64,000 nt of DNA from contig NC_083685.1 in the NCBI RefSeq assembly GCF_033118175.1, positions 130,899,501-130,963,500 on the forward strand, read 5' to 3'. The DNA is from Dama dama (taxonomy: Eukaryota; Chordata; Mammalia; Artiodactyla; Cervidae). The notes beneath the pieces were generated by a model. It had not been told where the DNA came from, ran no database searches, and saw only the letters and a list, made by a program, of their open reading frames with translations. Shown here one piece after another: positions 20,611-31,749 of this stretch. The position numbers and the translations under genes were made by a program. Position 1 is the first letter of the stretch. Each line of letters begins with the position of its first letter.

Positions 20611-20816
20611 AAAATGAAAGTGTTAGTTGCTCAGTCATGTCCAACTCTTAGTGACCCCATGGACTATAGCCTTCCAGGTTCCTCTGTTCATGGAATTCTC
20701 CAGGCAAGAATACTGGAGTGGGTTGCCATTCCCTTCTCCAGGGGATCTTCCTGACCCAGGGATTGAACCCAGGTCTCCTGCATTGCAGGTACATTCTTTT
20801 CCATCTGAGTCACCAT
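20611..20816 (-). mobile_element. Bov-tA SINE
   Basis: Reverse copy from 'tgttagttgctcagtcatgt' to 'cttttccatctgagtcacca'. It begins close to the L1 tail. Confidence 0.93.
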
Positions 20817-21344
20817 TTTATCCACAAGTAAATCAGTAAATCTCACACACACATATGCGCAGGTGGAGTAGCAGCTCTGAGCTGGAGCAAGAGAGGAATT
20901 AAAGGGTGACCCCAGCTCGGAGGCAGCCAGGTCTATAGTCCATGTGGAAGGCAAACATCTGGGTCAGGGACCTGGAGTCCAGAAAGGCCTGCCAAGCAGT
21001 GGGCACAGGCTCGGGAGGGCCCTGTTGATCTCTGACCTTCAGTGACAACCACTTAGTCAGGTGCTGGGGAGCTGGGGTTGGGAAGGAGCAAGCCCTTGGC
21101 GAAAACCAGAGTTGCTACAGGAGCCAGATTCGCTTCTCAGGAGAAAGCAGCTCTGTCCTTCTGTCCTCTGGGGCTGGGCCGGCTCCTGCCTCCCCCCGAC
21201 GTGATGCCTGCTCTGGGCTTGCGCTCTGCATCCTGGTTCTCTGGTGGCCTGGACTGCTCACCCAGGAAGAAGGCAGAACCTTCCTATCGCTTGGGTTGAG
21301 TTTGGTCACCCAGGGGCTGCTCTCTCACTGGGGGTCACGGGTTG
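20817..21344. other. Unrecognised single-copy DNA
   Basis: No gene or named repeat. Confidence 0.3.
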
Positions 21345-21957
21345 ACTCGTGAGCACCCCGCTCCAAGGAGTATGTTCACGTCCTGAACCCAGGGACTTGT
21401 GAGTGTGACCTTACTTGGAAAAAGGATATTTGCAGATGTGGTTAAGTTAAGGATCTTGACTTGAGAACGTCCTGGATTATCCAAGGTAAGTAAGTGTTAG
21501 TTGCTCACTTGTGTCTGACTCTGTGACCCCATGGACTGTACCCACCAGGCTTCTCTGTCCATGGGATTCTCCAGGCAAGAATACTGGAGTGGGTTGCCAT
21601 TTCCTTCTCTGGGGCAATCTTCCTGACCCAGGGATTGAACCCAGCCCTCCTTAAATTCAACAACAGGTGTCCTTATTGGAAGAGGAGAAGACACAGCCGG
21701 AGGTGAGCAAAAGGCCACACAAAGATGGAGCAGAGTTGGGGGTGAGGGGCTGCAAGTCATGGAATGCCAACAGCCACCACATGCCAGAAGAGGCGAGAAA
21801 AGGCAGAAGGAGCTCTCTTCCCTCTGAAGGGAGCATGGCCCCACTGACACCCTGATTTTGGACTTCTGGCCCCTAGAACTGTGAGAGAATAAATTTCTGC
21901 TCTTTCAGGTCCCCCAGACTGTGTGCATTTATTACAGTAGCCCCAGGAAACTATACA
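21345..21957 (-). mobile_element. MaLR/MLT1-type LTR, split by a SINE
   Basis: On the plus strand it reads in the antisense order of the LTR: 'gtatgttcacgtcctgaacc', 'tttgcagatgtggttaagtt', 'aaggatcttgacttgagaac', 'cctggattatccaagg', SINE, GTCCTTATTGGAAGAGGAGA, 'ttggacttctggcccctaga', 'ctgtgagagaataaatttct'. A long ordered match to an ERVL-MaLR solo LTR. Confidence 0.82.
21482..21654 (-). mobile_element. 5'-truncated Bov-tA SINE nested in the MaLR LTR
   Basis: 'tgttagttgctcacttgtgt' through GGGATTGAACCCAGCCCTCC. The tRNA-like head beyond the B box is missing. Confidence 0.88.
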
Positions 21958-22059
21958 CTGGGGAACTGAAGACCAGCCTAATGGACAGACTTGCTCTCCC
22001 AGCCTCCTGCTACATGCTTCTCATGGTCCATCCTAACCCCAGACAGAGGGAAGAGCCTA

Positions 22060-22480
22060 GTAGCCAGAACTGACCAATCAGAGAGCCCCATCTCCTCAGC
22101 TGCCAGTGATTGGTCCAGGAGCAACTCGTGACCCAAGCGGCTGTCCAATCAGAGCTCTTCCCTAGATTTTTATAGATTCAGCAGGTGAGAGTTTTCACAT
22201 CTCTTTCCACTGGAACTGCTAAGCTGGTGCATGAGGAACCCAGGGAGTTGGAGGACATTTCCATGCTGTCTGGAGAAAGTCAGTATGCAGTAGGCAGGAA
22301 GGAGGCCAGTGTGTGGAAGGAAACAGAAGCAAGAGGCCAGGTTCGAGAGTGAGGATATCCTGAAGGGGTTTAAACTTGTAAGTTCAGTTGACCCTGGGGC
22401 CTGTTTCACCGTTCCTGTGGTTTGCTCTGTGAAGCTGCATCTTTCTGCCCAGACTAGACGAAGCTGGATTCTGGCTGAAC
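22060..22480 (+). mobile_element. Ancient mammalian repeat with CCAAT-rich start
   Basis: ACTGACCAATCAGAGAGCCC, 'gccagtgattggtccaggag', 'ctgtccaatcagagctcttc', then 'ttccactggaactgctaagc' match a dispersed mammalian repeat whose name I cannot fix. A likely relative is at about 58390-58480. The three CCAAT/ATTGG words lie within it. Confidence 0.5.
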
Positions 22481-24241
22481 TCTGGACAAAACTCAGACTA
22501 ACACAACAGATTGAGAGCAATGGCCATGTCCCTGGGCAGAGCAGGGCTCTCAGAACAGGCTTTCCTGCATTGCCTGCATTTTTTTCCATTTCAGCAAAGG
22601 TCTGAGGACAAGATCAAGGACTAGCGTTGCTCTGTGTTGAAGAAAAGAGGAGGAAGGCACGTGCTTGAGAAAAATGGGTCTCCTTGATCTTTGCAGCATC
22701 AGTCAGAATGTCCAAAGGACTCAGTGGAGACCATTTCAAGCAGGAGAATGTTCATTCCTGTTTGGTGGAGCCCAGGGAAGAGAAGAAGAAAAAAAGACTC
22801 AGACAGGGAGCCAAGTCAGGGTGGGCACAGAGGCCCCAACTCCTTTCATAACCACACGAGGCCACGGAACCGTCCCAGCCCTGGCCCCCAGATCACAGTG
22901 ACGTCTGAAATTTCTTTCAGGTTTTTCCTTTCCTTTCAGGTCCTTTTGGGTTCTTCAGCCCATATGTTGCTAATTTCCCCTCTTTTCAAAGCTCCCTGTT
23001 GCATTTCAAGTCAGAAGGCATCCTATTCATTGCTTCTGAATTTGAGGGGGAGGAAATTGCAGAGGTCAGCAGGCCTTTTAATATAGAACATAGATGAGTT
23101 GGGCCAGGCGTGAACGTGTGAGTGTGTGTGAGCACACACGTGGCCACTTATTTCCTGCCTCCAGCCAGTTTTCAGTTCCAACATGCAGGACCACGGGAAC
23201 GGCTTGAGCGGCACTGCTTAGAATGGTTCCTCACATCTCCTTCAAGGAAAAGGCTTCTTCCCCAAAGGCGCCTTTTGTAGTTCTCTGCATCTGCCATGCA
23301 GCCCTCAACTGAGCTAATTACCAGACAGCAAGTGGCCGCTTGAACTGGTCATGCACCAGAGGCCCTGTGAGGCTCTGGTGTGCTGGGGGGCTGGCTCCTC
23401 ATGCTGCCTCTTGTCTTTCAAAGTGGCAGAGGGCTCCTCTCTCACCAGAGATAGTGCAGACAGGAGGCCCTGCCAATTAAGGCAGCGACAAAGAAATGGT
23501 GGACAGCGGGTCTTTCAACGAAGTTCAACAGCAAGAGGGTTCGTGGAGAAGCTGAAGCTGCTTGCTGTCCTTCATCTAAAGGAAAAGTCAGTTTAGAGAC
23601 AGAGAAGGTGTGGGATCCAAGGAAGCCCTTGGCTTCCTTCAAGCATTGTCATGGAGTTTCCAACCTGCCCATGGTCCCAGGGGAGGGGTGTGTGGTTTTG
23701 GGAAAGGTGGCTTAGAGTGGGTGCTGGGAAAACAGAAAGGTAGCCGGGGTCATTCATTTTCCTAAATAGGGCTTTATTTTTTAAGTAACAGAGAAAAAGA
23801 AAATATTGGACACCAAAGGGCTGATGGTGCTCATGTCCAAGCAAAGTTAACAAGTTCATTATAAACAGGACTTTAATTTCTGAACCCAAAATGGGGTCAA
23901 GTGGTCTTATGACTAGGCATATATGTGGAAACTAGGTCTTAAATCTGACTGTCCCAGAAATGATAGGATAGCCATTTCTCTGCTGGGGGCAGTTTTGCCC
24001 TACCCAGGTCCCCGCCTCCAACCAGAGAAAATTGGCAACAGAGACGTTTTTTACTGTCATGACTTGGGGAGGTTGAAGTGGGAGGGAGAAACCTTGAGTA
24101 TAGGTTATATAATGGGCACACCCATTGTAACCATCCTGGCTTACTTTAACCCACTGGCAGGTTAAAAGTGTCCCCCTTTCCTAAATTATGACTGCATTTC
24201 TCACTAAAGACTGTGGATGACTCTTCTCTCTGTCTCTCTCT
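22481..24241. other. Unrecognised single-copy DNA
   Basis: Repeat-poor. It contains a small GT-rich near-palindrome around 23110-23142 (CGTGTGAGTGTGTGTGAGCA then CACACGTGG). Longer frames at 22309-23086 show no recognised family. Confidence 0.3.
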
Positions 24242-24361
24242 GTTTTTTTTTTTTTGCCTCCTCCCACTTGGCAGGATCTTAGTTCCCTGACCGGTGATTG
24301 AACCTGTACCCCCTGCACTGGGAGCACTGAAGCTTAACCACTGGGCTGCCAGAGAAGTCCG
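24242..24361 (-). mobile_element. CHR-type tRNA SINE (short form)
   Basis: Poly-T start, then GGATCTTAGTTCCCTGACCG, 'gtgattgaacctgtaccccc' and 'ggctgccagagaagtccggc'. This is the reversed short CHR element. Confidence 0.85.
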
Positions 24362-24790
24362 GCCTCTTCTCTTAATAGGAACATTTCTCTCTACAAACTC
24401 TCCTTTCCGAAGTGATGAAGGCAAATCCCTTTCAATCATGATTCATCTTTATTCCCGTTACATCTTATTGGGCCAGAAGTGAACAGCTGACCTATGCCAG
24501 GCCACTCAGATCCTTCTCCCAACACTTTATAGCTAAACAGGAAAGAGTCTGTTAGCCAGGGAAGGATAGGACACGACACAGTAGAATCTTTGTGGATTAA
24601 AAAAATGCATTCCTTGCTCACGTGCTCATTCCTAGCATTTTGAGCCTGTGCTGGGTACTGCGGTGGGGGTGGAGGGCAAAGGGGTTCTCTGTCCATAGAA
24701 TCTCTCAGGCCCCAGAGGTGGCAGGGGCTCATCCACCTTAAGACGGAGGCTCCCGGGCCTACCAGGTGGGGGAAGGACCCCCAAAGGGGC
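24362..24790. other. Unrecognised single-copy DNA
   Basis: No gene or named repeat. Confidence 0.3.
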
Positions 24791-24791
24791 T

Positions 24792-25002
24792 CACTGCTGC
24801 TGTTTAGTTACTCAGGTGTGTCCCTTTTGCGACTCCCTGGACTGTAGTCCTCCAGGCCCTTCTGTCCATGGGATTTTCCCAGCAAGAATACTGGAGTGCG
24901 CTGTCATTTCCTACTCCAGGGAATCTTCCCGACTCAGGGATTGAACCTGAGTCTCCTGCATTGCAGGCGTATTCTTTACCATCTGAGTCACCTGGGAAGC
25001 CT
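24792..25002 (-). mobile_element. Bov-tA SINE, first of a tandem pair
   Basis: Reverse copy: 'tgtttagttactcaggtgtg' to 'tgagtcacctgggaagcctt'. A second copy in the same orientation starts about 22 bp further on. Confidence 0.92.
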
Positions 25003-25024
25003 TTAGTTTCTTAACTATTTATTT

Positions 25025-25230
25025 TTAGTCACTCAGTCAACTCAGTGTTCAACTTCTTGTGACCCCATAGACTGTAGCCCACCAGGCATCTCTGTACGTG
25101 GGGTTCTCTAGGCAAGGATATTGGCATGGGTAGCCACTCCCTTTTCCAGGGGATCTTCCTGACCCCAGGATCAAACCCAGGTCTCCCACTTTGCAGGCAG
25201 ATTCTTTACTGTCTGCGCCACCAGGGAAGC
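25025..25230 (-). mobile_element. Bov-tA SINE, second of a tandem pair
   Basis: Reverse copy from 'gtgttcaacttcttgtgacc' to 'gtctgcgccaccagggaagc'. Confidence 0.92.
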
Positions 25231-25863
25231 AGGGGTTTTTTTCCCCCCCTGTATTAGGGATATTAACCCTCTAACTTGTGTCCTAAATATTTTTCCTATT
25301 TGTGTTTTACTTTTTACTTTGTTTATGGCTTTTGTTGTACAGAAGTTTTTAATTTTTATGTTGTCACATGTTTCAATCTGTTTCTTTATTGTTTGTAGCA
25401 TTTGTGCCATGCCTAGAAGTTTCCATCCAAAGAGTTACAAATATTCACCCCTTCTTTCTTCTAGTACTTTTAAGGCTTAATTTTTTACATTTAAAGCATC
25501 TGGAGTTTATTTGGGGGAAAGATGGCACTTTTTTTCCCTAAAAGGCTACCCAGTTGCACCAATAGCATTCAATAAATTATTTTACTCCACTCATTAGAAA
25601 ATACCCTTTAACAGAGTCTGAATTTTGAAATTTACATTGGTATATTTTGGACCTTCTAGTCTGTTCCATTAATCTGTCTTTTCTTTCCTAGTATGACACT
25701 GTGTACATCACTGTAATTTTATAGCGTGCTGTATTATCTGAGAGGGCTATTGACCCTTCTATAATTTTTTCTTTTTAAGGATTTTCTGGTTATTCTCATC
25801 TTTCTATGTTTCTTCATGATTCAGAGTGTTTATCAAGCACCCAAAACTCTCACTGAGATTTTA

Positions 25864-26107
25864 AAATTTTTATTTTAAACTTAAGGATAATTATAATATT
25901 GTGCTGGTTTCTGCCATACATCAGCAGATCAGCCATAGTTTACATATGTTCCTTCTCTCTTGAACCTCCCTCCCACCCCATCCCACCACTCTAGGCTGTC
26001 ACAGAGTCCTGGTTTGAGTTCCCTGAGTCATTCAGCAAATTCCCACTAGCTATCTAGTTTACATATGTTAGTGCATATATTTCCATACTACTCTCTCCAT
26101 TCATAAT
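25864..26107 (-). mobile_element. LINE-1 3' end inserted in the older L1, with target-site duplication
   Basis: 'ataatattgtgctggtttct', 'gccatacatcagcagatcag', GAACCTCCCTCCCACCCCAT is the reversed ruminant L1 3' end. Direct repeats TGAGATTTTA at 25854-25863 and 26108-26117 bound it exactly. Confidence 0.88.
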
Positions 26108-26177
26108 TGAGATTTTATTTAGTGCTAAGTTTTCAGAATAATCTAGGGATAAAGGACCTCTTAACAATATTGTGTAT

Positions 26178-26386
26178 ATCTTCCCTTGTAGCTCAGCTGG
26201 TAAAGAATCTGCCTGTAATGCAGGAGACCCCGGTTCAATTCCCGAGTTGGGACGATCCCCTGGAGGAGGGCATGGCAACCAACTTCAGTATTCTTGCCTG
26301 GAGAATCCCCACAGAAAGAGGAGACTGGTGGACTACAGCCCATGAGGTCGCAAACAGTCAGGCATGACTGAGCCACTCAGCATAAT
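26178..26386 (+). mobile_element. Bov-tA SINE nested in L1
   Basis: ATCTTCCCTTGTAGCTCAGC head, 'ggttcaattcccgagttggg', tail 'gcatgactgagccactcagc'. Flanks ACAATATTGTGTATA and ATAATATTGCACCCA are a diverged duplication of the L1 target. Confidence 0.9.
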
Positions 26387-26600
26387 ATTGCACCCACATA
26401 TTCAAGAACAAAGGATGTCTCTCCATTTACTCATCCTCCTTAGGTTTTTCAGTAGAAGGTAAACACTTTATTCCTCTAAGTTCTGCATGACTCTTATTAA
26501 ATTTATCACTCGCGTTTTATATTTCATTGATATTCATTAGATTTTCTGTTTGATTATTGTTTGCATGAGGTATTTCATTAAAAGGGATGAAGACAGGATT

Positions 26601-26829
26601 AAAGGAGGAAGAAAGAAAGACAAAACCAAAGTTGATCAGCAGTTTTCCCTGAGCTTGTCTTCCTAAGAGATTCCAGAGAAGGTTCAGTTCATTATAATGA
26701 TGTCCCCAGAGGAAAGACCATACGATCAAGGACATCAGTTTCAAGACAGGAGAGAGGGAAGAAGCAGATACAGTTCTCCCCACCATTCTAACTCTTGAGG
26801 GGCTGTGACACCTGGACCAAAGGACCCTG
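26601..26829. other. Unrecognised DNA
   Basis: AT-moderate single-copy sequence that becomes GC-rich toward the promoter-like cluster. Confidence 0.3.
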
Positions 26830-26965
26830 GCAGCGCCTTCCGGAAGTCCTCTCCCTTGCTGTAGCAAGACCTGGCCTCCCATTGGCTCTCGGGACAAGTC
26901 CCGCCCCTTCCGGTGGGCGGGGCCGGCTGTTTGGACACTGCGGTCTTCTCTTTCCCTCTCTGGCT
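26830..26965. promoter_or_regulatory. Promoter-like cluster: ETS palindrome, inverted CCAAT, GC boxes
   Basis: Within 90 bp there is a palindromic ETS-type site CTTCCGGAAG (26837-26846), an inverted CCAAT box in CCCATTGGCT (about 26878-26887), two facing GC boxes CCGCCCC (26901-26907) and GGGCGGGG (about 26916-26923), and a second ETS-type CTTCCGG (about 26907) between them. This is the usual make-up of a TATA-less mammalian promoter. No transcript is visible, so its activity is inference. Confidence 0.45.
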
Positions 26966-27999
26966 GCCTTTTAGGATAACCTGCTCCTCTGAAAGGGTCT
27001 GGCATCTCTCTGACACACACGTTTGCTTAAAGATTTACATTTTCGATCTCCTCGCCCATTTTCTGACTGCATAAAAGAGAATTGTAAATGTTTAGAAAAA
27101 TCAAAGTTCTTCTTAGACACCTGCAGCTTCAAGCTTTCTTTAATTCATGCCAAGAAGAGGCTGAAGAAGTGAGGTGGGCTCACCTGGCCCTTTTCTTGCT
27201 GAAGGTTTCTAGCCTTTATTTCCTCTCAGTCTTGGAGTAGCCTCAAGTCCTCAGGGCAGGTTGGAAGCTTGTCAGACTGGGGCAGGCGGGGACCCCACGC
27301 TGGACCCAGGTCCTGGAGAGAGGCCCTGGGGAAGGGACGGCTAAGGAGCAGCCACCCGAAGGGACAGCTAAGGACCCTAAGGAGCAAGCTGAGGGTCCGA
27401 GGGCATTGGCCTGCCTGATTCCTGGGTCAGACGCTGGGCAGGGAAGCAGATGGCCGGCTCCTCGCCCTGCAGTGCAACCTCTTTGCAGACCCCACCTGTG
27501 TTCTTCCATCCTCCTCTGCCTGTTCTTTTCCTTTTGTCTATGGCGTGACCACAGCTCTGCCTAGGTATTTGGGGTTGAGGCGTTGAGCTTTTGACAGATA
27601 GCAAACGTTTAAATGTTCGTTAATTCACACCCAGAAAACCATGACCTTGGTTATCCATTTCTTCTTTCAAAAAAAAATGAAAGGCAAATGCAAGGAATCT
27701 CAGGGTTATCCCTAAAATAGAAAGTGGAAGTCAAGTGCACTTGATAATTATAGGTAGAGAGAATCAATGCTCTTGGCTCTTTAGAAAGGAAACTTGCTAA
27801 GTGATAGATGAAGGATAAGACTTCCAGGCTGAGTGATGCTTGTCTGTGGACCTCTGGGGACCAAAAGCCATGGGTTCAGCTGACTGCACAATCCTCCGTA
27901 GGTTCTTAACCCCTGACTTTCCAACTACCCTGGCCAGATTGCTAAGAGCGACACTCCTCAGTTCTATTTATTTAAAGAAAGTTCACATTTCTTTACCTA
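26966..27999. other. Unrecognised single-copy DNA
   Basis: Downstream of the promoter-like cluster. No recognised coding frame or repeat on either strand. Confidence 0.3.
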
Positions 28000-28011
28000 A
28001 AGAAATCTATA

Positions 28012-28340
28012 GTGGGACTTCCCTGGTGGGCCAGCGGTTAAGAATCCATCTGCCAATGCAGGGAACGCGGGTTCGATGCTTGGTCTGGGAAGATTCCACA
28101 TGCTGCAGAGCAACAAATCCCATGTGCCGCCACTACTGAGTCCGTGTTCTAGAGCCCAAGAGCTGCGAGTACTGAAGGCCGCGAACCTAAAGCCATGCTC
28201 TGCAACAAGAGAAACCACTGCAACGAGCGGCCCACCCATCACAACTAGAGAGTAGCCTCCCTCACCGCAACTAGAGAAAGCTGGCATGCAGCAACGAAGA
28301 CCCAGCATGGGAAAAAATAAATAAATAAATTTAAATAAAG
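28012..28340 (+). mobile_element. Full-length CHR-type tRNA SINE with perfect 12-bp target-site duplication
   Basis: GTGGGACTTCCCTGGTGGGC head, 'cgggttcgatgcttggtctg', the long CHR body ('gcaacaagagaaaccactgc', 'aagctggcatgcagcaacga') and an AAATAAATAAATAAAT tail. Flanked by identical AAGAAATCTATA at 28000-28011 and 28341-28352. Confidence 0.94.
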
Positions 28341-28352
28341 AAGAAATCTATA

Positions 28353-31019
28353 CTGTTTCCCCTATCACACCACCACCCAACCATTGGAAATGGAAAACTC
28401 CAGCCCATGAAGCAGAGTCCTTCTTTTAAGTGCCCCACCAGGCCCTTTCAGAACAGTCTAAACTCTAATGAATGAGATTCTTCCTGTCTCTTGCCTTCCA
28501 GTTAAAGGCTGTGGGCCACCTTCTGGTTTCCCCAGGTCTTATCTGACCCATTTCTGCGTTTTGCCTTCTGTGTCAAAGGAGGACCCTAGACGCCATCTTC
28601 ATCCTTTGGGGTGGAAGAAAAGACCCACCTCTCCAATGCTCTTCCCTGTTACACACAGTCCTCTTGAATGTTCCAGGAAAGTATATGCAAAAATTCTAAG
28701 AACTGAATTCCAACCCTGGTTGCACATACTCTGAGAGGCTGGTGAATTTTCTCCTGTGTCTTCACTCACCCAGGGCTCCCAGAGTCCCTGGACGAGCCCC
28801 TGGGGCTGTTTTGGATGGTGTGGAGAACTGGGTTGGGTCTCAGCAGGGCAGTAAGCGTGGAAACAGGAGAGTGAAAGAGAACAGAATTCTGGACAAGGAC
28901 CCAGCTCTCCTCCCCGGGACAGTTCACAGCGCGCTTCCTTTCTGACCCACCGACACGCCATTCATGGGTCTCCATTTATTGCGAGCTTCTGACCCTCCAA
29001 GTCAGCCTATAAAAATGAGAACATCTGGAAATTCCATGGCCGAGTAGTAGGGAAAGCGGCTTTGTGGGCTCTCGCTTTCTCCCAACCTCGTAACCTTTTA
29101 TGGCTTCACAGATCATTGTCTCACTCCACGCCCCCACCCCCCGCGCCCCGCCTCACTCCCACCTCACCCCACCTCCCAGCGCCATCCTTTTGCTCACATA
29201 GGTCCTGGGGGAAACTTCCTGTGGTGGGGGTGGGGGGCATTCATTGCTTTGGGAACGGCTGCTGGACTGTGATCATCTCAGCAGAATGCCCGGCTGGGAC
29301 GCTCAGCCCCACCCGCCCGCGCATTCCCTCCTCTGGCTCCAAGAGCAGCAATTTCCAGCCCAGCCGGAGCGAGGGCTGGGGAAATTCCCTTGGTTTCTGC
29401 TTCTCATCTACTGTGCGTTCCCTGGAACCATCTGGGGATGGGAGCCAGGTAGCAACAGTGCAGCGAATCTCTGAGACCAAAAGATAATTGAAAATCCCCA
29501 GGCAGTCCGTTCCCTTTGGCCCCGAGTTCACATATGGTCAGCACATTAGGGCCCTCGTCCAACAGAGCAGCTTGGGACACAGGGCGGGGTGGCTTCTGTC
29601 ATTCACGGGGGGCCCTTCCCCCCGGGGCTGGGCAGTCACGGCCCTGTGCACCTCCGGGCTGTTTCGCGCTTGACCATGTCGCTGGTTTTAACCCAATACC
29701 TGAAGTCCCTTCTAGAACACTCCGCAATCGAGCAGATAAAGTAGCTGTCTTCATGAGTGATCACTTCCAGACCCAACAAAGAGAAACTCATGTGTTTGAA
29801 ATGCCTGCCATTCTTCTCCATTTCACCATAAAGTAGCCCATTTAATTTTGCACAATACTGTTTGATAACAACCATGTGTGTGTCTTCTGTATTTATATAC
29901 TCAGGAAAGGACCTACTTGGTCAGTGTGAGATAATTTCACAAGGAAAATGGAACCAGATGCGACTCCTTTTTATTTGGCTCTTCAAACTCCAGCTATCTA
30001 ATTCCCAGGGTCAGTCTTTACTTGAGTTTTCTGTTACCTTGCAGAAGAGGATCCTTTTACAAGACATGTTTGCTTTCCCCAGGTACCTGGCAAGCAGGAG
30101 TGAGCAAAAGATTTACAGGAGTTGGTTCTCAGCTTAGCAGTTTCCAGCATTTCCAGACTGGAGATTCAGTGGGCTGGAAGTTTCGTCTTCTGGAATAGAA
30201 CACGTCTGCCTGCTAGTAGGCTGATCCACTTCAATTAAGCCAGTCTTCCAACTACCCAGAATATACAAGCACTTTGGGCCTGAAACACAAGGTCAAATAG
30301 TGCTAAGATGACTCATTTGAAACTCCAAAGCAAAGGAATTAGGCAGGGCTGACATTAGAGAAGAGTGGACTTTTCTCTCTTTTCATCTCATTTCCTCTTT
30401 TTTCTTTTATCTCCATCCCAATTTGTGCCCGTCAGCTGGCCATGTACAGTGGTACAGTTTGTGCACTATACAAAAGTGCTCATCCGAGAGAGCGAATGGG
30501 GGCTGAAATCCAGTCCAAAATGGTGTGTGTGTTATGTCGTGGACCCCAGGCTGGGGTCCATCTACCTAAAGGAAGAGACACCCTTTCTCCCCCTTGGACT
30601 AATTGCTCACCAAGTTGGTAACTCAGAGGCACATTTTTCTAAGAAGCTGAATGTGTTACTGGTGTCCTGCACATGTGACAGCCTGAAAGATGAATATGCA
30701 GACGCCAGCGTGTGTGTTGTCTGTCCCAACCCCGCGTGCATTTGTACTTTTCAATAGGCCACATTCCGTGTTCTGCCGTCTTTGGGAGGCCCCAAGGCGA
30801 GTCGCCAGGAAAGCTTTAGGTCCATAGTAGCTATGTGGCCCTTGTGCCATGACCCCTCCTATGGCAGACATCACTAATCGATCCTGGAATTCTTTCACGC
30901 TGAACTCCGACTGGTCTCACTTCTCCACCCAGTGGCGCACCCCCTCAGTCTCTACCAACTGAACAGAGCTGATGTACAAGGGTGAGCTGTCTGCCATCCA
31001 TCTCAGCCAGCTTCCACCA
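28353..31019. other. Long repeat-poor single-copy stretch
   Basis: About 2.7 kb with almost no recognised repeats, the longest such run in the window. It has C-rich runs near 29125-29180 and GC-rich DNA at 29230-29650. Frames at 28468, 29062 and 30365 (88-141 codons) have no recognised family or signal. The lack of insertions would fit constraint, which needs alignment to judge. Confidence 0.35.
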
Positions 31020-31745
31020 CGACAATGATGCATAGCAAGACAGCCAAAACTCAGTGGCTTAAAGCAAGAGGAGTTTATTGTTTTTTTTTATTGTTTGTTT
31101 ATTTTTTGGCTGCCCTGGGTCTTTGTTGTTGCACCTGGGCTTCCTCTAGTGGTGCGTGGAGGCTACTCTCTGGTTGTGGTGCGTGGGCGTCTCACTGCTG
31201 CGGCTTCTCTTGTTGTCGAGCTCCGGCTCTAGAGGGCAGGCTCAGTGGTAGTGACCCCCGGGCTCTAGGGCGCAGGCTCAGTAGTCGTGGTGCCTGGGCT
31301 TAGTTACCCTCTGCATGTGGATTTTTCCTGGACCAGGGATTAAACCTGTGTCTTTAATTGGCAGGCAGATTCCCAACACCTGGACCACAAGGGAAGTCCA
31401 AGAACTGTTTATTCGTGTTCAGCCATCTTGCGGCATCTGGGGTATGAGTGGCCTGGGGTGAATCAGGCTGGGAATGCTCTCCTTCAAGCTGAGGCTCAGC
31501 CTCTCACCACGCGTTGGGCTCAGATCTGCTCAGTGTGTGTCCATTCTGGGGCCCAGGTCAGCCAGAGGTCACTTTTCTCACGTTGAGAACAGGGGCTCTG
31601 AGGGCAATATCGACCACATGAGCGCATTTTTAGTCTCTGCTTGTGTCATGTTCCCTAACATTTCATCAGCCAAAGTGTGTGATGTAGCAAAGCCCCAGAT
31701 CAAAGGGAAGAGAGAGGCCCCTCCCATGCTAAGACCAAAGCGAGG
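31020..31745 (+). mobile_element. Possible LTR fossil (MaLR-like), split by a CHR SINE
   Basis: 'caaaactcagtggcttaaag' before the SINE resembles the 'aactgagtggcttaaa' part of MaLR-type LTRs. After it 'gtatgagtggcctggggtga', 'cttcaagctgaggctcagcc' and 'gccaaagtgtgtgatgtagc' loosely follow such LTRs. Diverged and tentative. Confidence 0.35.
31081..31399 (-). mobile_element. Full-length CHR-type tRNA SINE
   Basis: Poly-T, 'ttttggctgccctgggtctt', 'cggcttctcttgttgtcgag', 'tggaccagggattaaacctg', 'ggaccacaagggaagtccaa'. Flanks AAGAGGAGTTTATTG (31066-31080) and AAGAACTGTTTATTC (31400-31414) are an imperfect target-site duplication. Confidence 0.92.
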
Positions 31746-31749
31746 GCTC

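Larger units (their letters stand above)
25245..26600 (-). pseudogene. Old LINE-1 ORF2 copy with two nested insertions
   Basis: Reverse-strand L1 ORF2: 'ttttgttgtacagaagtttt', 'catgcctagaagtttccatc', 'ttctagtacttttaaggctt', 'taaagcatctggagtttatt', GGCTACCCAGTTGCACCAAT, 'tctagtctgttccattaatc', 'attttctggttattctcatc', then after an insertion 'aataatctagggataaagga', 'cctcttaacaatattgtgt', and after a SINE 'ggatgtctctccatttactc'. Stops and indels close all frames. The ordered continuity across both insertions shows a single host copy. Confidence 0.85.
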
